DNA from: a virus
Strand: one strand, 5' to 3'
DNA: 28,024 bases
Virus record (IMG/VR): IMGVR_UViG_3300036853_000087
Span: 1 to 28,024 of that record
Below, piece by piece: positions 15,551 to 23,102 of the stretch. Both the position numbers and the translations under genes were made by a program. Below the pieces are notes generated by a model. It did no database searches, had not been told where the DNA came from, and was given only the letters and a program-made list of their open reading frames with translations. The first letter of the stretch is position 1. Each line of letters begins with the position of its first letter.

Positions 15551-16558
15551 TTAATCATCGCTACTCATAGCCATTTTGGCTTTAAGCAGCAACGCTTTGC
15601 GTCTTAACTCATCCTTATTTCTGCTGGCGTCCGGCTGACTACCCTCTTTAATGAGGTGACCGCATTCTGCGCATTGAATGCTGCCATTATCATTGGTCTG
15701 CGCTACCGAGTGCGTTCCGCACTTACGGCATTTTACCAATGAATTGTCAGTGGTTGTCGCGGTATCAGAATCTTTATTTAGGAGAATATTAAGCGATTTT
15801 TGAACGGACTTGATGCATTCATCCGATGCAGTGCTGTTGCGGATGAACTTCTGCATCTTTACAATCTGGTTCTGCGTGGCTTCTTTCATGCCATAACTCA
15901 ATTGACACCTTACATCACCCACGATACTGGCCTGCTGGGCGATCATCCACATGATGCAACAGTACAGATCAGATTCGGGGTCCAGATTAGCGGCTACAGC
16001 AATTGCTGCCTGAATATTATCTATGCCGTTAACCATGATCTGATTCAGTATATCCTGTTCATCCTGGCTGAGTTGTTTAAGCCTGAACTTTTGGCCGGCC
16101 AGCGCCTTTTGAACTGCTACAGGCCCGCTGTCAGTATGAGCGCCCCAGTGAGTAAGGGCAGATACTTCGTAGTGCTTTACTTCAGTGAAGTCTTTGCCTT
16201 TGCCTTTAATGTCCTTGTATTTGACAGGATCAAACCCGAATGAGGCCGCCACTATAATGCCTTCATCCAGCTGCTTCAGTACATCTTCACCCAAAGTATG
16301 GGTGCCATGTTTCACCCTGGCATAGGCATGATCGGCATCATCCCACAGTTGCTCAATCTTACCCGGCGCCTGCTTTTTTTCGTGGTTGAGAAAGTAACGA
16401 ACTATAGTCGGCTGTTCACGCCAGCTTTTATCGAACATGCCTCGATTGCTGCGATCGCCATCGAGGTCTAAAGATTTATATGTAGCAAAAGCAATAACCG
16501 CCTCACGCTTGTTGAGGTCGATATCTTTTACGCTTAGGTCAATCGCTTTTGTAATCAT
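15551..16558 (-). CDS. HK97-type prohead protease with C-terminal zinc ribbon
   Basis: The protease trims the capsid protein during head maturation. The N-terminal 150 residues carry the family motifs: DGDRSNRGMFDKSW, RYFLNHEKKQAPGK with the likely catalytic His59, and VAASFGFDP with the likely nucleophile Ser106, then HYEVSALTHWGA. A second region (residues about 150-270) is helical and may act as a scaffold. An unusual zinc ribbon follows at about residues 276-303 (KCRKCGTHSV, then IQCAECGHLI), ending in a basic, Ala/Lys tail. Usual family members are shorter, without the ribbon. Confidence 0.88.
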   Translation of the reverse strand: MITKAIDLSVKDIDLNKREAVIAFATYKSLDLDGDRSNRGMFDKSWREQPTIVRYFLNHEKKQAPGKIEQLWDDADHAYARVKHGTHTLGEDVLKQLDEGIIVAASFGFDPVKYKDIKGKGKDFTEVKHYEVSALTHWGAHTDSGPVAVQKALAGQKFRLKQLSQDEQDILNQIMVNGIDNIQAAIAVAANLDPESDLYCCIMWMIAQQASIVGDVRCQLSYGMKEATQNQIVKMQKFIRNSTASDECIKSVQKSLNILLNKDSDTATTTDNSLVKCRKCGTHSVAQTNDNGSIQCAECGHLIKEGSQPDASRNKDELRRKALLLKAKMAMSSDD

Positions 16559-16574
16559 TGTATTTAAGTTGTTA

Positions 16575-17429
16575 TTATCCTGTTTGTGAAAGGCTTCCTC
16601 CGCCTATTGGTATTACTTTGGTCTTTGGTATCAGCCGACCGTTTTCGTCCCGCTTTGCTCTTGTGGCGGTCACACAGCGGCAATTGCAGATATTCGCCGC
16701 ACTGGCTGTTGGATCTCCCGGCCCCTCCATGTAATCCACTCCACCTTTTGGTGTCTCTACCGCGTACTTTGCATCCACATCTATTACCTCTCCATCTACT
16801 CCCCTGTGTGAATGCCTGACTCGATGATCGTGGGCCGATATCCACTCTTTCTCTATCTCCCACTCTGAATCGTCAGCGGCGATCTTTCTTCCAGCAAAGG
16901 CCCCTTTGCCAAGCTCTGTGCGGGCAATTAGCCTGGCCCTGGCCGCATTGATCTCAGGCGCCTTTAACTCCTTCACGATATCATCATTCGACAATCCCTC
17001 TTCTGCTGCTTTTGAAAGAACTTTGAATATTATATCCTTTGTGGTATCACTGATATTTTTCACCAGGATGAAATATTCATTTTTGAAAAAGGCGATAATG
17101 GCGTTGAGCCATTCTTCAGACAACCCGAAACCGGCTTTCTCAATCTTCTTCTTTGCGCTACGCCTGATCTCGTAGTAGGTTTTCTTCCCGAAGTACAAGC
17201 CGGCATCTTTGTGCATGTCCTGTATCACTGGTCCTATTTCTTCATTGGCTGCCACTGATACATGCAATCGGTTTGTGGCGGCCTGCAGACCGTGGGTACT
17301 CATATCATCAATGAACTTCTGAACCTGGCTAAACAGGGCATTATATACCTTCCTGACATACTTCTTTTCCAGCTTATTCATTCTGGCTATATGCTGTTGG
17401 CTGTATGCTTGCCGCTGGTTTGCTGTCAT
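16575..17429 (-). CDS. Minor head protein, Mu gpF / SPP1 gp7-like
   Basis: The protein is the head-morphogenesis type that sits at the portal and is packaged in small numbers. The N-terminal part is helical and basic (YVRKVYNALFSQVQKFIDDM). The conserved C-terminal block is clear: ARARLIARTELGKGAF, then EWISAHDHRVRHSHRGVDGE, then GPGDPTASAANICNCRC. The length of 284 residues suits the family. It follows the Com-like gene and its hairpin, and precedes the prohead protease by 16 bases. A different frame at 16564-16863 is only a shadow. Confidence 0.88.
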   Translation of the reverse strand: MTANQRQAYSQQHIARMNKLEKKYVRKVYNALFSQVQKFIDDMSTHGLQAATNRLHVSVAANEEIGPVIQDMHKDAGLYFGKKTYYEIRRSAKKKIEKAGFGLSEEWLNAIIAFFKNEYFILVKNISDTTKDIIFKVLSKAAEEGLSNDDIVKELKAPEINAARARLIARTELGKGAFAGRKIAADDSEWEIEKEWISAHDHRVRHSHRGVDGEVIDVDAKYAVETPKGGVDYMEGPGDPTASAANICNCRCVTATRAKRDENGRLIPKTKVIPIGGGSLSQTG

Positions 17430-17442
17430 GGGCGTAAATGCG

Positions 17443-17484
17443 AAAGGGGCAACCCAACATTTTTATCTGTTGAATTGCCCCTTT
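17443..17484 (-). promoter_or_regulatory. Strong hairpin just before the gpF-like start
   Basis: A perfect 10-bp stem (AAAGGGGCAA at 17443-17452 with TTGCCCCTTT at 17475-17484) continues past a 2x2 internal loop with five more pairs (CAACA with TGTTG). It ends 13 bases before the ATG at 17427-17429. The tract after the stem is only partly U-rich. It could be a weak terminator or an RNA switch controlling translation; the Com-like gene lies directly upstream. The box AGCCCGGTCAAATT is at 17487-17500. Confidence 0.7.
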
Positions 17485-17530
17485 AAAATTTGACCGGGCT
17501 GAAATTTGGTCTACAATATGTTAGTGAACC

Positions 17531-17740
17531 TTATGCGCTCTTTCTCGAATATCTCTGTCGCTCGCCATAAGGCTCCTGAATTACTTTGTTTTCCGTCTCA
17601 AACACGTTCACTGTCTTACAGGTGTGGCAGGTAATCCGTATGCCTCCCCACTGCTTGCCTTCATTTGACACTTTCTTTTCCGCCAGATGGCGCCCACAAT
17701 TACAACAATTGAGGCTTATATACTCCCGTTGTTTTGACAT
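17531..17740 (-). CDS. Com-like zinc-ribbon protein
   Basis: The 69-residue protein has CCNCGRHLAEKK, a spacer, then GGIRITCHTCKTVNVFE and a basic end (YGERQRYSRKSA). This resembles the Com family of phage Mu, in which the zinc-ribbon Com protein binds a stem-loop in the mom message and opens it for translation. Other zinc ribbons could look alike, so the match is moderate. The gene stops 101 bases before the next start, and that gap contains a strong hairpin 13 bases before the start codon (17443-17484), which is the layout a Com-type control would need. Confidence 0.6.
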   Translation of the reverse strand: MSKQREYISLNCCNCGRHLAEKKVSNEGKQWGGIRITCHTCKTVNVFETENKVIQEPYGERQRYSRKSA

Positions 17741-17913
17741 TGCTTCTGTTGCTCCTTGTATAAATTGTATAGCTTCTCACGTAATGCTTGCCTGGCTCCG
17801 TTCCTTGTCCGCCTCTCCGTCTGACAGGTCTTTTCTGTCGGAATGAAGGGGAAGCGGTTCATTACCATTTCCTCTATTTTCGATACGTCTATCAATTCGG
17901 TAGAATTTATCAT
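17716..17913 (-). CDS. Small basic hypothetical protein (65 aa)
   Basis: From the ATG at 17911-17913 the frame reads MINSTELIDVSKIEEMVMNR, then FIPTEKTCQTERRTRNGARQ, then ALREKLYNLYKEQQK. It looks more like a folded small basic protein than the overlapping end of its neighbour does. A stop (TAG) lies a few codons upstream, so it begins independently. It overlaps the 155-residue gene by 137 bases and the zinc-ribbon gene downstream by 25 bases. Both overlaps are unusually long for this window. Confidence 0.5.
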   Translation of the reverse strand: MINSTELIDVSKIEEMVMNRFPFIPTEKTCQTERRTRNGARQALREKLYNLYKEQQKQCQNNGSI

Positions 17914-18244
17914 ATACTGCAAAAGCTATCTTAACTCTGTTCTGAAATTGCTGCATGTCGTTCATTACTTCCATTGTCTGTTCTACTCCATCGACATAAC
18001 ATGCCACTGCTAATTTACAAGGAATTATTATAATGTAATGACTTTTGTCGGATAACAAAACAAAATTAGCATTTTCCGCAATAGCAATTGCAACTTGATT
18101 TATAACTTCCTCGTTCCGGTTGGGCAGTATGGCGTCAATATTTACCGTTACATTAAGAGAAGCGATGCCTGCGCCGGACTGTATGCGTTCGTCAAGTTGC
18201 TTACATGACTCGGATCGGTATGTTAATTGTGGTGTATACACCAT
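17777..18244 (-). CDS. Hypothetical protein (155 aa), 3' part shared with another frame
   Basis: I do not recognise this family. The first 110 residues are a plausible alpha-beta domain: VTVNIDAILPNRNEEVINQV, a hydrophobic strand HYIIIIPCKLAV, and a helix (EQTMEVMNDMQQFQNRVKI). The last 35 or so residues (NRGNGNEPLPLHSDRKDLSD onward) are disordered-looking and overlap the frame of the gene at 17716-17913. That suggests a true overlap, a sequence error, or a +1 shift between the two frames. A real gene ending soon after FYRI cannot be ruled out. Confidence 0.6.
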   Translation of the reverse strand: MVYTPQLTYRSESCKQLDERIQSGAGIASLNVTVNIDAILPNRNEEVINQVAIAIAENANFVLLSDKSHYIIIIPCKLAVACYVDGVEQTMEVMNDMQQFQNRVKIAFAVYDKFYRIDRRIENRGNGNEPLPLHSDRKDLSDGEADKERSQASIT

Positions 18245-18246
18245 TG

Positions 18247-18573
18247 TTAGAATTCCAAATTTGAAGTTGGCCTAAATTCCCACGAGAAATTTATTAAAGG
18301 CTTAGTATCAGGCAATGGAGGCAACCGCAGTATCTTAACCTCATTCGCCTCAAATGCATCAGGCCAGTAATGCATCGTATCCCCTTTTATAATAACTACT
18401 TGCGAACCCTTTAACGCTGCACATTCCTTGACTTCAAATACCCCATGAAAGGGGTGACCTTCCGGGAATATAGATGGCCTTTCATTGAGCTTGTCAATCG
18501 CTGCCATCATAGCTTCAAGCGTTATTGGGGTCGTATTGGCAGCCTTACTTACTATATCTGCAATATGTGTCAT
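18247..18573 (-). CDS. Hypothetical protein after portal (108 aa)
   Basis: I do not recognise this protein. It has a short N-terminal helical region (ADIVSKAANTTPITLEAMMA), then a beta-rich domain with GHPFHGVFEVKECAALKGSQ and VVIIKGDTMHYWPDAFEAN. It may be a small adaptor or enzyme. Starting at the ATG at 18571-18573 leaves a four-base gap from the portal stop; an upstream ATG at 18597 would overlap the portal by 20 bases. It belongs to the cluster of four small genes between portal and minor head protein. Confidence 0.6.
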   Translation of the reverse strand: MTHIADIVSKAANTTPITLEAMMAAIDKLNERPSIFPEGHPFHGVFEVKECAALKGSQVVIIKGDTMHYWPDAFEANEVKILRLPPLPDTKPLINFSWEFRPTSNLEF

Positions 18574-18577
18574 ATGC

Positions 18578-20044
18578 TTAATTAGTTTTCGCCCCATTTA
18601 ACTGCCCATTAGTCTTTGCCGGCACCGTAACTGGCTTCGCATAATCATTGGCCCCCGCCACGCCCAGGTCATTAAGCATCTGGTCGAAGCCATCGCCCTG
18701 TAACTGGCTCATTGGCGTAAGGTTATTGGGTATCCAATATTCGTCCATCAGAGGTTCGGCATCATCTTTCTCCCAACCCATAAGATCGCGCCTTTCATTT
18801 GGTTTAATCCACCACGCTTCCTTTAGCCACTCGGTCAACGACTTCAAATCAGCTTGCATCTCTGGAAGCTGGCTATAATCGCACTGAATAATGAATTTAC
18901 CCTCCAATGCGAACGCCCGCAGTAATACCCGATTCAGTTCATCATCAAGCTCGGTAGAAGCCGGCATAATCCGGTTGCTTACCCAATTCTTTTGTTGCCA
19001 TTCAGAGTTTGCCCATGCGGTATTTGGATCGAATAAGGTATAAGGCACTCCGAAAAGGAAACACAACATCATCATAGACATTTCTTTGCCCTTCAGAAGG
19101 TCCAGGTCTATTGAAGACTTGCTCAGATCAATAACACCCCATTCGCCCTGTAATGCCGCCACGGCACCCTTTACGTCATTGTTATTAAGCTTGCGATCAA
19201 TCACATTACGCATCTGTGTTTCTTGCGTAGGTGTCATCTTGTCAAGTGTCTTGTTATATATAGCCGCCTTAGCGCCATCGTTCTGATACATCCGTATCGC
19301 CGAGTGCGTGGCATCATTGTTCTGCTGTAAGGTAGCTGCGCCTGGTTTCAAAGGTGACATGCCGCGCAGATGGTCTTTGGTTGTCGTGTCGAATAATAGG
19401 TTAGTATCCTTCCAGTGGATTACTTCGCTTTTCTTGAAAGGTATTTTAATACCTCCTGCATCCAACAGGTAGCCGGTAATGCCCCATAAGTTCTCTGGAT
19501 CCGGTACAATATCCATACGATAAGACGGTAGCGGATACATCTCCAACACCGGCAACAAGGCAATCTGGTCATCAGTTAGGCCGTCGGTCTCTCCCCGGTT
19601 CAACCATATGAATGATTCGCCGCATGTCTTATAATAACTCCGTACTGTTTTAAAGAATGCGGCCTGCCCCTGGTAGGGGTTGGGCCTGTTGAGTAGCCGA
19701 TTTAGAGCATCCTTTGTTTTACCTTCCCCCATCGCCTCGGCCTTCATGAGCGATTTGTACTGTAAAGGGACCTTCCGGCGCTTTTCTTCGAGTTTTTTTG
19801 CATCTGCTACGTAACGAGGAATTGCTGCAAACTTCTCGGCATCTGTTTTAATGATTGAGTATACGGCATCGTTGGCATTGTATCCTTCAGTGATCGCCTT
19901 CTCGGCGTTTATATCAGGTAATACCTCCCTAGTCCCGTAATTGAATATTCGCCAAGTTTTGGCCCGGTTAAAAAGCGAAGTGAACCAGCTTATGGTTCTC
20001 TGCAATGTGCTATCCTTTTTTATTATGCGTTCAGATTGTGCCAT
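18578..20044 (-). CDS. Portal protein (HK97 family)
   Basis: The portal forms the dodecameric ring for DNA entry and head-tail joining. The protein matches the HK97-type portal plan: an N-terminal region with ANDAVYSIIKTDAEKFAAIP, then LLNRPNPYQGQAAFFKTV, YKTCGESFIWLNRG, the WGITGYLLDAGG strand, PLKPGAATLQQNN, a stem region (MRNVIDRKLNNNDVKGAVAA), and a C-terminal clip and crown area. I chose the ATG at 20042-20044 (488 residues). A GTG at 20078-20080 would overlap the TerL stop and add 12 residues (VISFLPLTNIYN) that look unlike a portal start. Confidence 0.92.
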   Translation of the reverse strand: MAQSERIIKKDSTLQRTISWFTSLFNRAKTWRIFNYGTREVLPDINAEKAITEGYNANDAVYSIIKTDAEKFAAIPRYVADAKKLEEKRRKVPLQYKSLMKAEAMGEGKTKDALNRLLNRPNPYQGQAAFFKTVRSYYKTCGESFIWLNRGETDGLTDDQIALLPVLEMYPLPSYRMDIVPDPENLWGITGYLLDAGGIKIPFKKSEVIHWKDTNLLFDTTTKDHLRGMSPLKPGAATLQQNNDATHSAIRMYQNDGAKAAIYNKTLDKMTPTQETQMRNVIDRKLNNNDVKGAVAALQGEWGVIDLSKSSIDLDLLKGKEMSMMMLCFLFGVPYTLFDPNTAWANSEWQQKNWVSNRIMPASTELDDELNRVLLRAFALEGKFIIQCDYSQLPEMQADLKSLTEWLKEAWWIKPNERRDLMGWEKDDAEPLMDEYWIPNNLTPMSQLQGDGFDQMLNDLGVAGANDYAKPVTVPAKTNGQLNGAKTN

Positions 20045-20076
20045 GTTGTAGATGTTAGTTAAAGGTAGAAAAGAAA

Positions 20077-21267
20077 TCACATTGCCACCCAGGAAAGTTG
20101 AGGGGCATGCAGATGCGTGAATGTTCCATACCGGCCGGCATCCAGAGCGTGGTCATTAAACTTCACCGGCTCATCCAGCACTTTGCCATCCCGGTCGGTC
20201 TTCCACTTATACGATCTGATCTCTTTGAGCAAGTTGGCCGACCGCTTAGTAATGTACAGCGGCATACTCTTAACCTTCCTTATACCTTCTGTAACGTCTT
20301 TGTCTGCAGAGATAGCATTATACCCGGCCCGGCAAAGTTCTTCGATTGTCTTCGGCTCTGCAGCGTCACAATAAACATTGCCGGTCTTTGACATATCCAC
20401 AGACTTATACCGCTCAATAAGATCGCCGGTAGTTAATTTTGGTTCATATATGATCTCATCCCAGTAGACCGCTCCCTCGTAGAACTCAATGCGCAATAAG
20501 GCTGATGGAACGTTATAACCAAAGTCCTGGCCGTATACTATCTCGCCCTTCATTGGCAACTCATCACACATCTTCCAGTGGGTGTATATCGTTTCAGAAC
20601 TGGTACCACGCAAGCCCAGGCCAAACACTTTCCACAGGTTTTCGTCGGCATCTTTCAGCCCCTCTATTTCGGCTACCTGCTCTTTGGTGAGATTGGCAAG
20701 GTTATTTTGATAGGTGCTTATTATCAGTTTATTACCTGCCTTGTCGGCTACTTCGTACACCCATGAATATTCATCAGCTGGATTGAAGTCAATGAAAACA
20801 ACTTCTCTGGTTCGAAGGAACAATTGCAGGGCAGTATCTTTTCTTAGTAGATTGGCCTCGTTTACATAAAGTATGTCTCGGCCAGGCCCTCTTACCCGCT
20901 GACTATCATCAGCGCCGAAGAACTCAATATAACTGCCAGTAGATGGGAAGGTATATATCTGATCTGTACGGTTAAAATCATTCTCGTTGAATAACATCTG
21001 GTTTTCAAGATTCTGCAGGACATCTTTGCGGGCCCCTTTCTTCAGATGTGGCAATGATGGGCTGACTATGCTGATCTCTTTCTTGCCATATGGTTTGCCC
21101 GTGATCTGGTTGATACCACCACTTGCAATGTCGATCATCAACTGTGAGAGTGAATATGTCTTGCTGGATCTGGTGCTGCCTTGGTTGGCGATGACCCGGT
21201 AAATGCCCTGATCGTATGCCTTCTTATTGGCCCAAAATACCGGCGTAGTGTTTATCTCAATCTGCAT
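20077..21267 (-). CDS. Terminase large subunit
   Basis: TerL is the ATP-driven DNA packaging motor and nuclease. The N-terminal ATPase has the variant Walker A NQGSTRSSKTYS (residues 28-39) and Walker B DILYVNEAN (131-139). The C-terminal RNase H-like nuclease has GQDFGYN (Asp248), VYCDAAEP (Asp301) and NDHALDAGRYG (Asp372 and Asp376). The length of 396 residues suits the PBSX/Terminase_3 group. The gene overlaps TerS upstream by 11 bases and ends next to the portal gene. Confidence 0.95.
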   Translation of the reverse strand: MQIEINTTPVFWANKKAYDQGIYRVIANQGSTRSSKTYSLSQLMIDIASGGINQITGKPYGKKEISIVSPSLPHLKKGARKDVLQNLENQMLFNENDFNRTDQIYTFPSTGSYIEFFGADDSQRVRGPGRDILYVNEANLLRKDTALQLFLRTREVVFIDFNPADEYSWVYEVADKAGNKLIISTYQNNLANLTKEQVAEIEGLKDADENLWKVFGLGLRGTSSETIYTHWKMCDELPMKGEIVYGQDFGYNVPSALLRIEFYEGAVYWDEIIYEPKLTTGDLIERYKSVDMSKTGNVYCDAAEPKTIEELCRAGYNAISADKDVTEGIRKVKSMPLYITKRSANLLKEIRSYKWKTDRDGKVLDEPVKFNDHALDAGRYGTFTHLHAPQLSWVAM

Positions 21268-21667
21268 CTGGCAGTGGCTGGTTGCCTGGTTGGTTCTTAT
21301 AAGTGATGGAAACCCCCTCTGGGGTCCTAATATCCATTTCGCTCTTATCTTTCCAGCCCATGTTCTTAAGAGCGAAGATAGCCCCGGTTACACTGGCCCC
21401 GCTCAACTTCATTTCATAACCCATCTCAACCATTGTTCTACAATATTTTACAATGCCAGAAAATTCATCCTTTTTTTGGTAGTCGTAAAGGCTTTGCCGA
21501 TCACAAAATCCCAAATGAAGCGCAAGTCCAGTAATTGTCCATTTTGATTCGTCCGTGCTTGTAAAGTACTCAGAGGCTTTAGCAGCAAAAGCTTCTACAG
21601 TTTCAAATACCGGAGGCCGTCCGCTGTCTGCTCCAATTGCATATTTATTCCCTTCGGGTGCTGGCAT
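21257..21667 (-). CDS. Terminase small subunit
   Basis: TerS recognises phage DNA for packaging and feeds it to TerL. The protein opens MPAPEGNKYAIGADSGRPP, a typical TerS start, then has a helix-turn-helix-like region (ITGLALHLGFCDRQSLYDY), a central helix, and GAIFALKNMGWKDK, which matches phage small terminase subunits. I chose the ATG at 21665-21667 because the family usually begins there. ATGs at 21673 and 21745 are also in frame; the last would overlap the HTH gene. Its end overlaps TerL by 11 bases. Confidence 0.85.
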   Translation of the reverse strand: MPAPEGNKYAIGADSGRPPVFETVEAFAAKASEYFTSTDESKWTITGLALHLGFCDRQSLYDYQKKDEFSGIVKYCRTMVEMGYEMKLSGASVTGAIFALKNMGWKDKSEMDIRTPEGVSITYKNQPGNQPLPDAD

Positions 21668-21719
21668 AATCATAAGCCGTAAAAGGCTATTTAATATTCC
21701 AAAGTTACCAATATTTCGT

Positions 21720-21926
21720 TTACTCTGCACTGGTGGATACTCCACTCATTTTCAGTTTAACAACCAATTGTACAGCTGTCCTGCACTCGTGCTTGGCCTT
21801 CAGCTTCTCCATCCTACGCTCCAGGGTAAATATTTTCATCTCGTGCATTTTGCAGATCTCAGGGAGCTTGTAGCCCGCTGCCAGCAGGTCAATGAGTTGC
21901 TCGTTGGTTAGTCTTGTAGGGGTCAT
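21720..21926 (-). CDS. Small LuxR-like helix-turn-helix protein (68 aa)
   Basis: The sequence TNEQLIDLLAAGYKLPEICK, then MHEMKIFTLERRMEKLKAKH, then ECRTAVQLVVKLK follows the LuxR-type helix-turn-helix plan: a helix ending in G-x-x-x-x-E-I, a recognition helix with T-x-x-x-R-x-x-x-L-x-x-K, and A-x-x-L. No receiver or ligand domain is present. It lies just before the terminase genes, so it may regulate late genes or assist packaging initiation. Its ATG overlaps the upstream stop (ATGA). Confidence 0.65.
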   Translation of the reverse strand: MTPTRLTNEQLIDLLAAGYKLPEICKMHEMKIFTLERRMEKLKAKHECRTAVQLVVKLKMSGVSTSAE

Positions 21927-22252
21927 AGGTTTTTATTTTCTCTTAATTTTTGCGCTTCCTGCATTTGCTCCATTCGAATCTGCCATTTAGATTTGCCTGC
22001 GTACTTTTTCTGTTCTTCCTTAATTTTATTTATCTGCTCTCGCTGCCGAAGCGTTAAAAAGAACCGGATTTTAATAAAGGCCCAAATGGTTGTTCCGACG
22101 AAAAGGATCAGCAAAAGCGCTGGTGCTATCCACAGCGGGCACAATACCCACAGCCATGGCCACGCTATTACATTACATAATTTCAGAACAATGAAAACGA
22201 TGCCCAGCAGGCTAAGAAAGCCAATGCCGCCAGAATTGTTACTATTACTCAT
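21923..22252 (-). CDS. Two-helix membrane protein (transmembrane Fragile-X-F type)
   Basis: The protein has a short polar Ser/Asn/Gly N-terminus, a hydrophobic helix at about residues 10-28, a Trp/Pro-rich bend (VIAWPWLWVLCPLWI), a second hydrophobic helix at about 40-62, and a basic coiled coil (QREQINKIKEEQKK) to the C-terminus. I recall this pattern as the phage family called transmembrane Fragile-X-F protein. Its role is unknown; inner-membrane placement with a cytoplasmic basic tail is expected. It could take part in exclusion or lysis, but nothing in the sequence shows that. Confidence 0.6.
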   Translation of the reverse strand: MSNSNNSGGIGFLSLLGIVFIVLKLCNVIAWPWLWVLCPLWIAPALLLILFVGTTIWAFIKIRFFLTLRQREQINKIKEEQKKYAGKSKWQIRMEQMQEAQKLRENKNL

Positions 22253-22482
22253 GATTTATTGTTTTCAAATTCTTCAATATCTTTCTCTATCAGCGCCTTA
22301 ATCATCGTCAGGGTGGATCCTTTGACCTTCCGCATATCGATCTTCAGTTCGACCCTTCTACCCATACTGAGGTCATTAGAATACTGCTCATTGCTGCAGC
22401 TGGCGCATTGGGGCTTACCATCATCATCCCGATTGGTGGTCTTTATCTTCTCGCAGTAAATGCAAAGGTCTTTGTCGTTCAT
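22249..22482 (-). CDS. Small zinc-finger protein (77 aa)
   Basis: Four cysteines in two CxxC pairs (LCIYCEK at 7/10 and PQCASCSN at 26/29) form a probable treble-clef or zinc-ribbon fold. A basic segment and an acidic C-terminal helix (MIKALIEKDIEEFE) follow. It may be a regulator or adaptor; I do not recognise a named family. The stop overlaps the next start (ATGA at 22249-22252). Confidence 0.6.
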   Translation of the reverse strand: MNDKDLCIYCEKIKTTNRDDDGKPQCASCSNEQYSNDLSMGRRVELKIDMRKVKGSTLTMIKALIEKDIEEFENNKS

Positions 22483-22512
22483 GGTTATTACTATTTAGGT
22501 ATGGGTTAAGGG

Positions 22513-23097
22513 TTAAAAGGGTAGGCATCCGCATTTCGGATAGGTACAGTTCTGCCGGTTATCACATACGTGAGGATCAGGATGCTTTACTCCTTGTTTT
22601 CTCAATTTTTCAGCCTCTATATGTCTTTGGTATATGTCATTCAACTGATCGGTCGAATAGTAAATCCCATCATCATCTTCCCACATGCCGTCGGTGAACT
22701 TGAAAAGCGTGGCCGCCCATTCCGCGAATGCTCCCTCTCTTCCCGCCTGCGGTTGGCTTTCGTCGAGCCAGTAATATTCTAAAGTTGGCGTGTTTTTTAC
22801 CCAGTCTGCAAGTTGATTTGCAGTCCATGTTTTTACCCACATTTGAATATCGAACCATTTAACGATGTATAAAACGGGGGTTTCCGTTTGCTCCGGCAAC
22901 CTCTCCTTCGCCTTCACCCATCCGATACCTTGCGGGGTGGCTGGTTCATAGGGCTTCAGTTTTTCACGCAAATAATTCACAGCGCAATCTTCGCATTGGG
23001 TAGCTCTCTTATCGCCAAAAAATGACCTATCACAAGTACAGCACCTGTTATGATAATTCCCGGGCGCATATCCTCCTATCGGATATTTCTTTTCCAT
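22513..23097 (-). CDS. DUF551-like protein flanked by two zinc-ribbon-like cysteine clusters
   Basis: The 194-residue protein begins with a cysteine cluster (RCCTCDRSFFGDKRATQCEDC, cysteines at 19, 20, 22, 35 and 38) that probably binds zinc. Then comes GWVKAKERLPEQTETPVLYI, the usual lead of DUF551 proteins, ending near YYWLDE. A helical region follows, and the C-terminus has a second cluster, HVCDNRQNCTYPKCGCLPF. DUF551 proteins are common in phages and have no proven function. The double zinc arrangement suggests nucleic-acid or protein binding. Confidence 0.65.
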   Translation of the reverse strand: MEKKYPIGGYAPGNYHNRCCTCDRSFFGDKRATQCEDCAVNYLREKLKPYEPATPQGIGWVKAKERLPEQTETPVLYIVKWFDIQMWVKTWTANQLADWVKNTPTLEYYWLDESQPQAGREGAFAEWAATLFKFTDGMWEDDDGIYYSTDQLNDIYQRHIEAEKLRKQGVKHPDPHVCDNRQNCTYPKCGCLPF

Positions 23098-23102
23098 GTT
23101 GG

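Noticed and set aside
16564-16863. Minus-strand 99-aa ORF inside the minor head gene
   Set aside because: It overlaps the conserved C-terminal block of the gpF-like protein in another frame and is Arg/Gly/Ser-rich with no recognisable motif.
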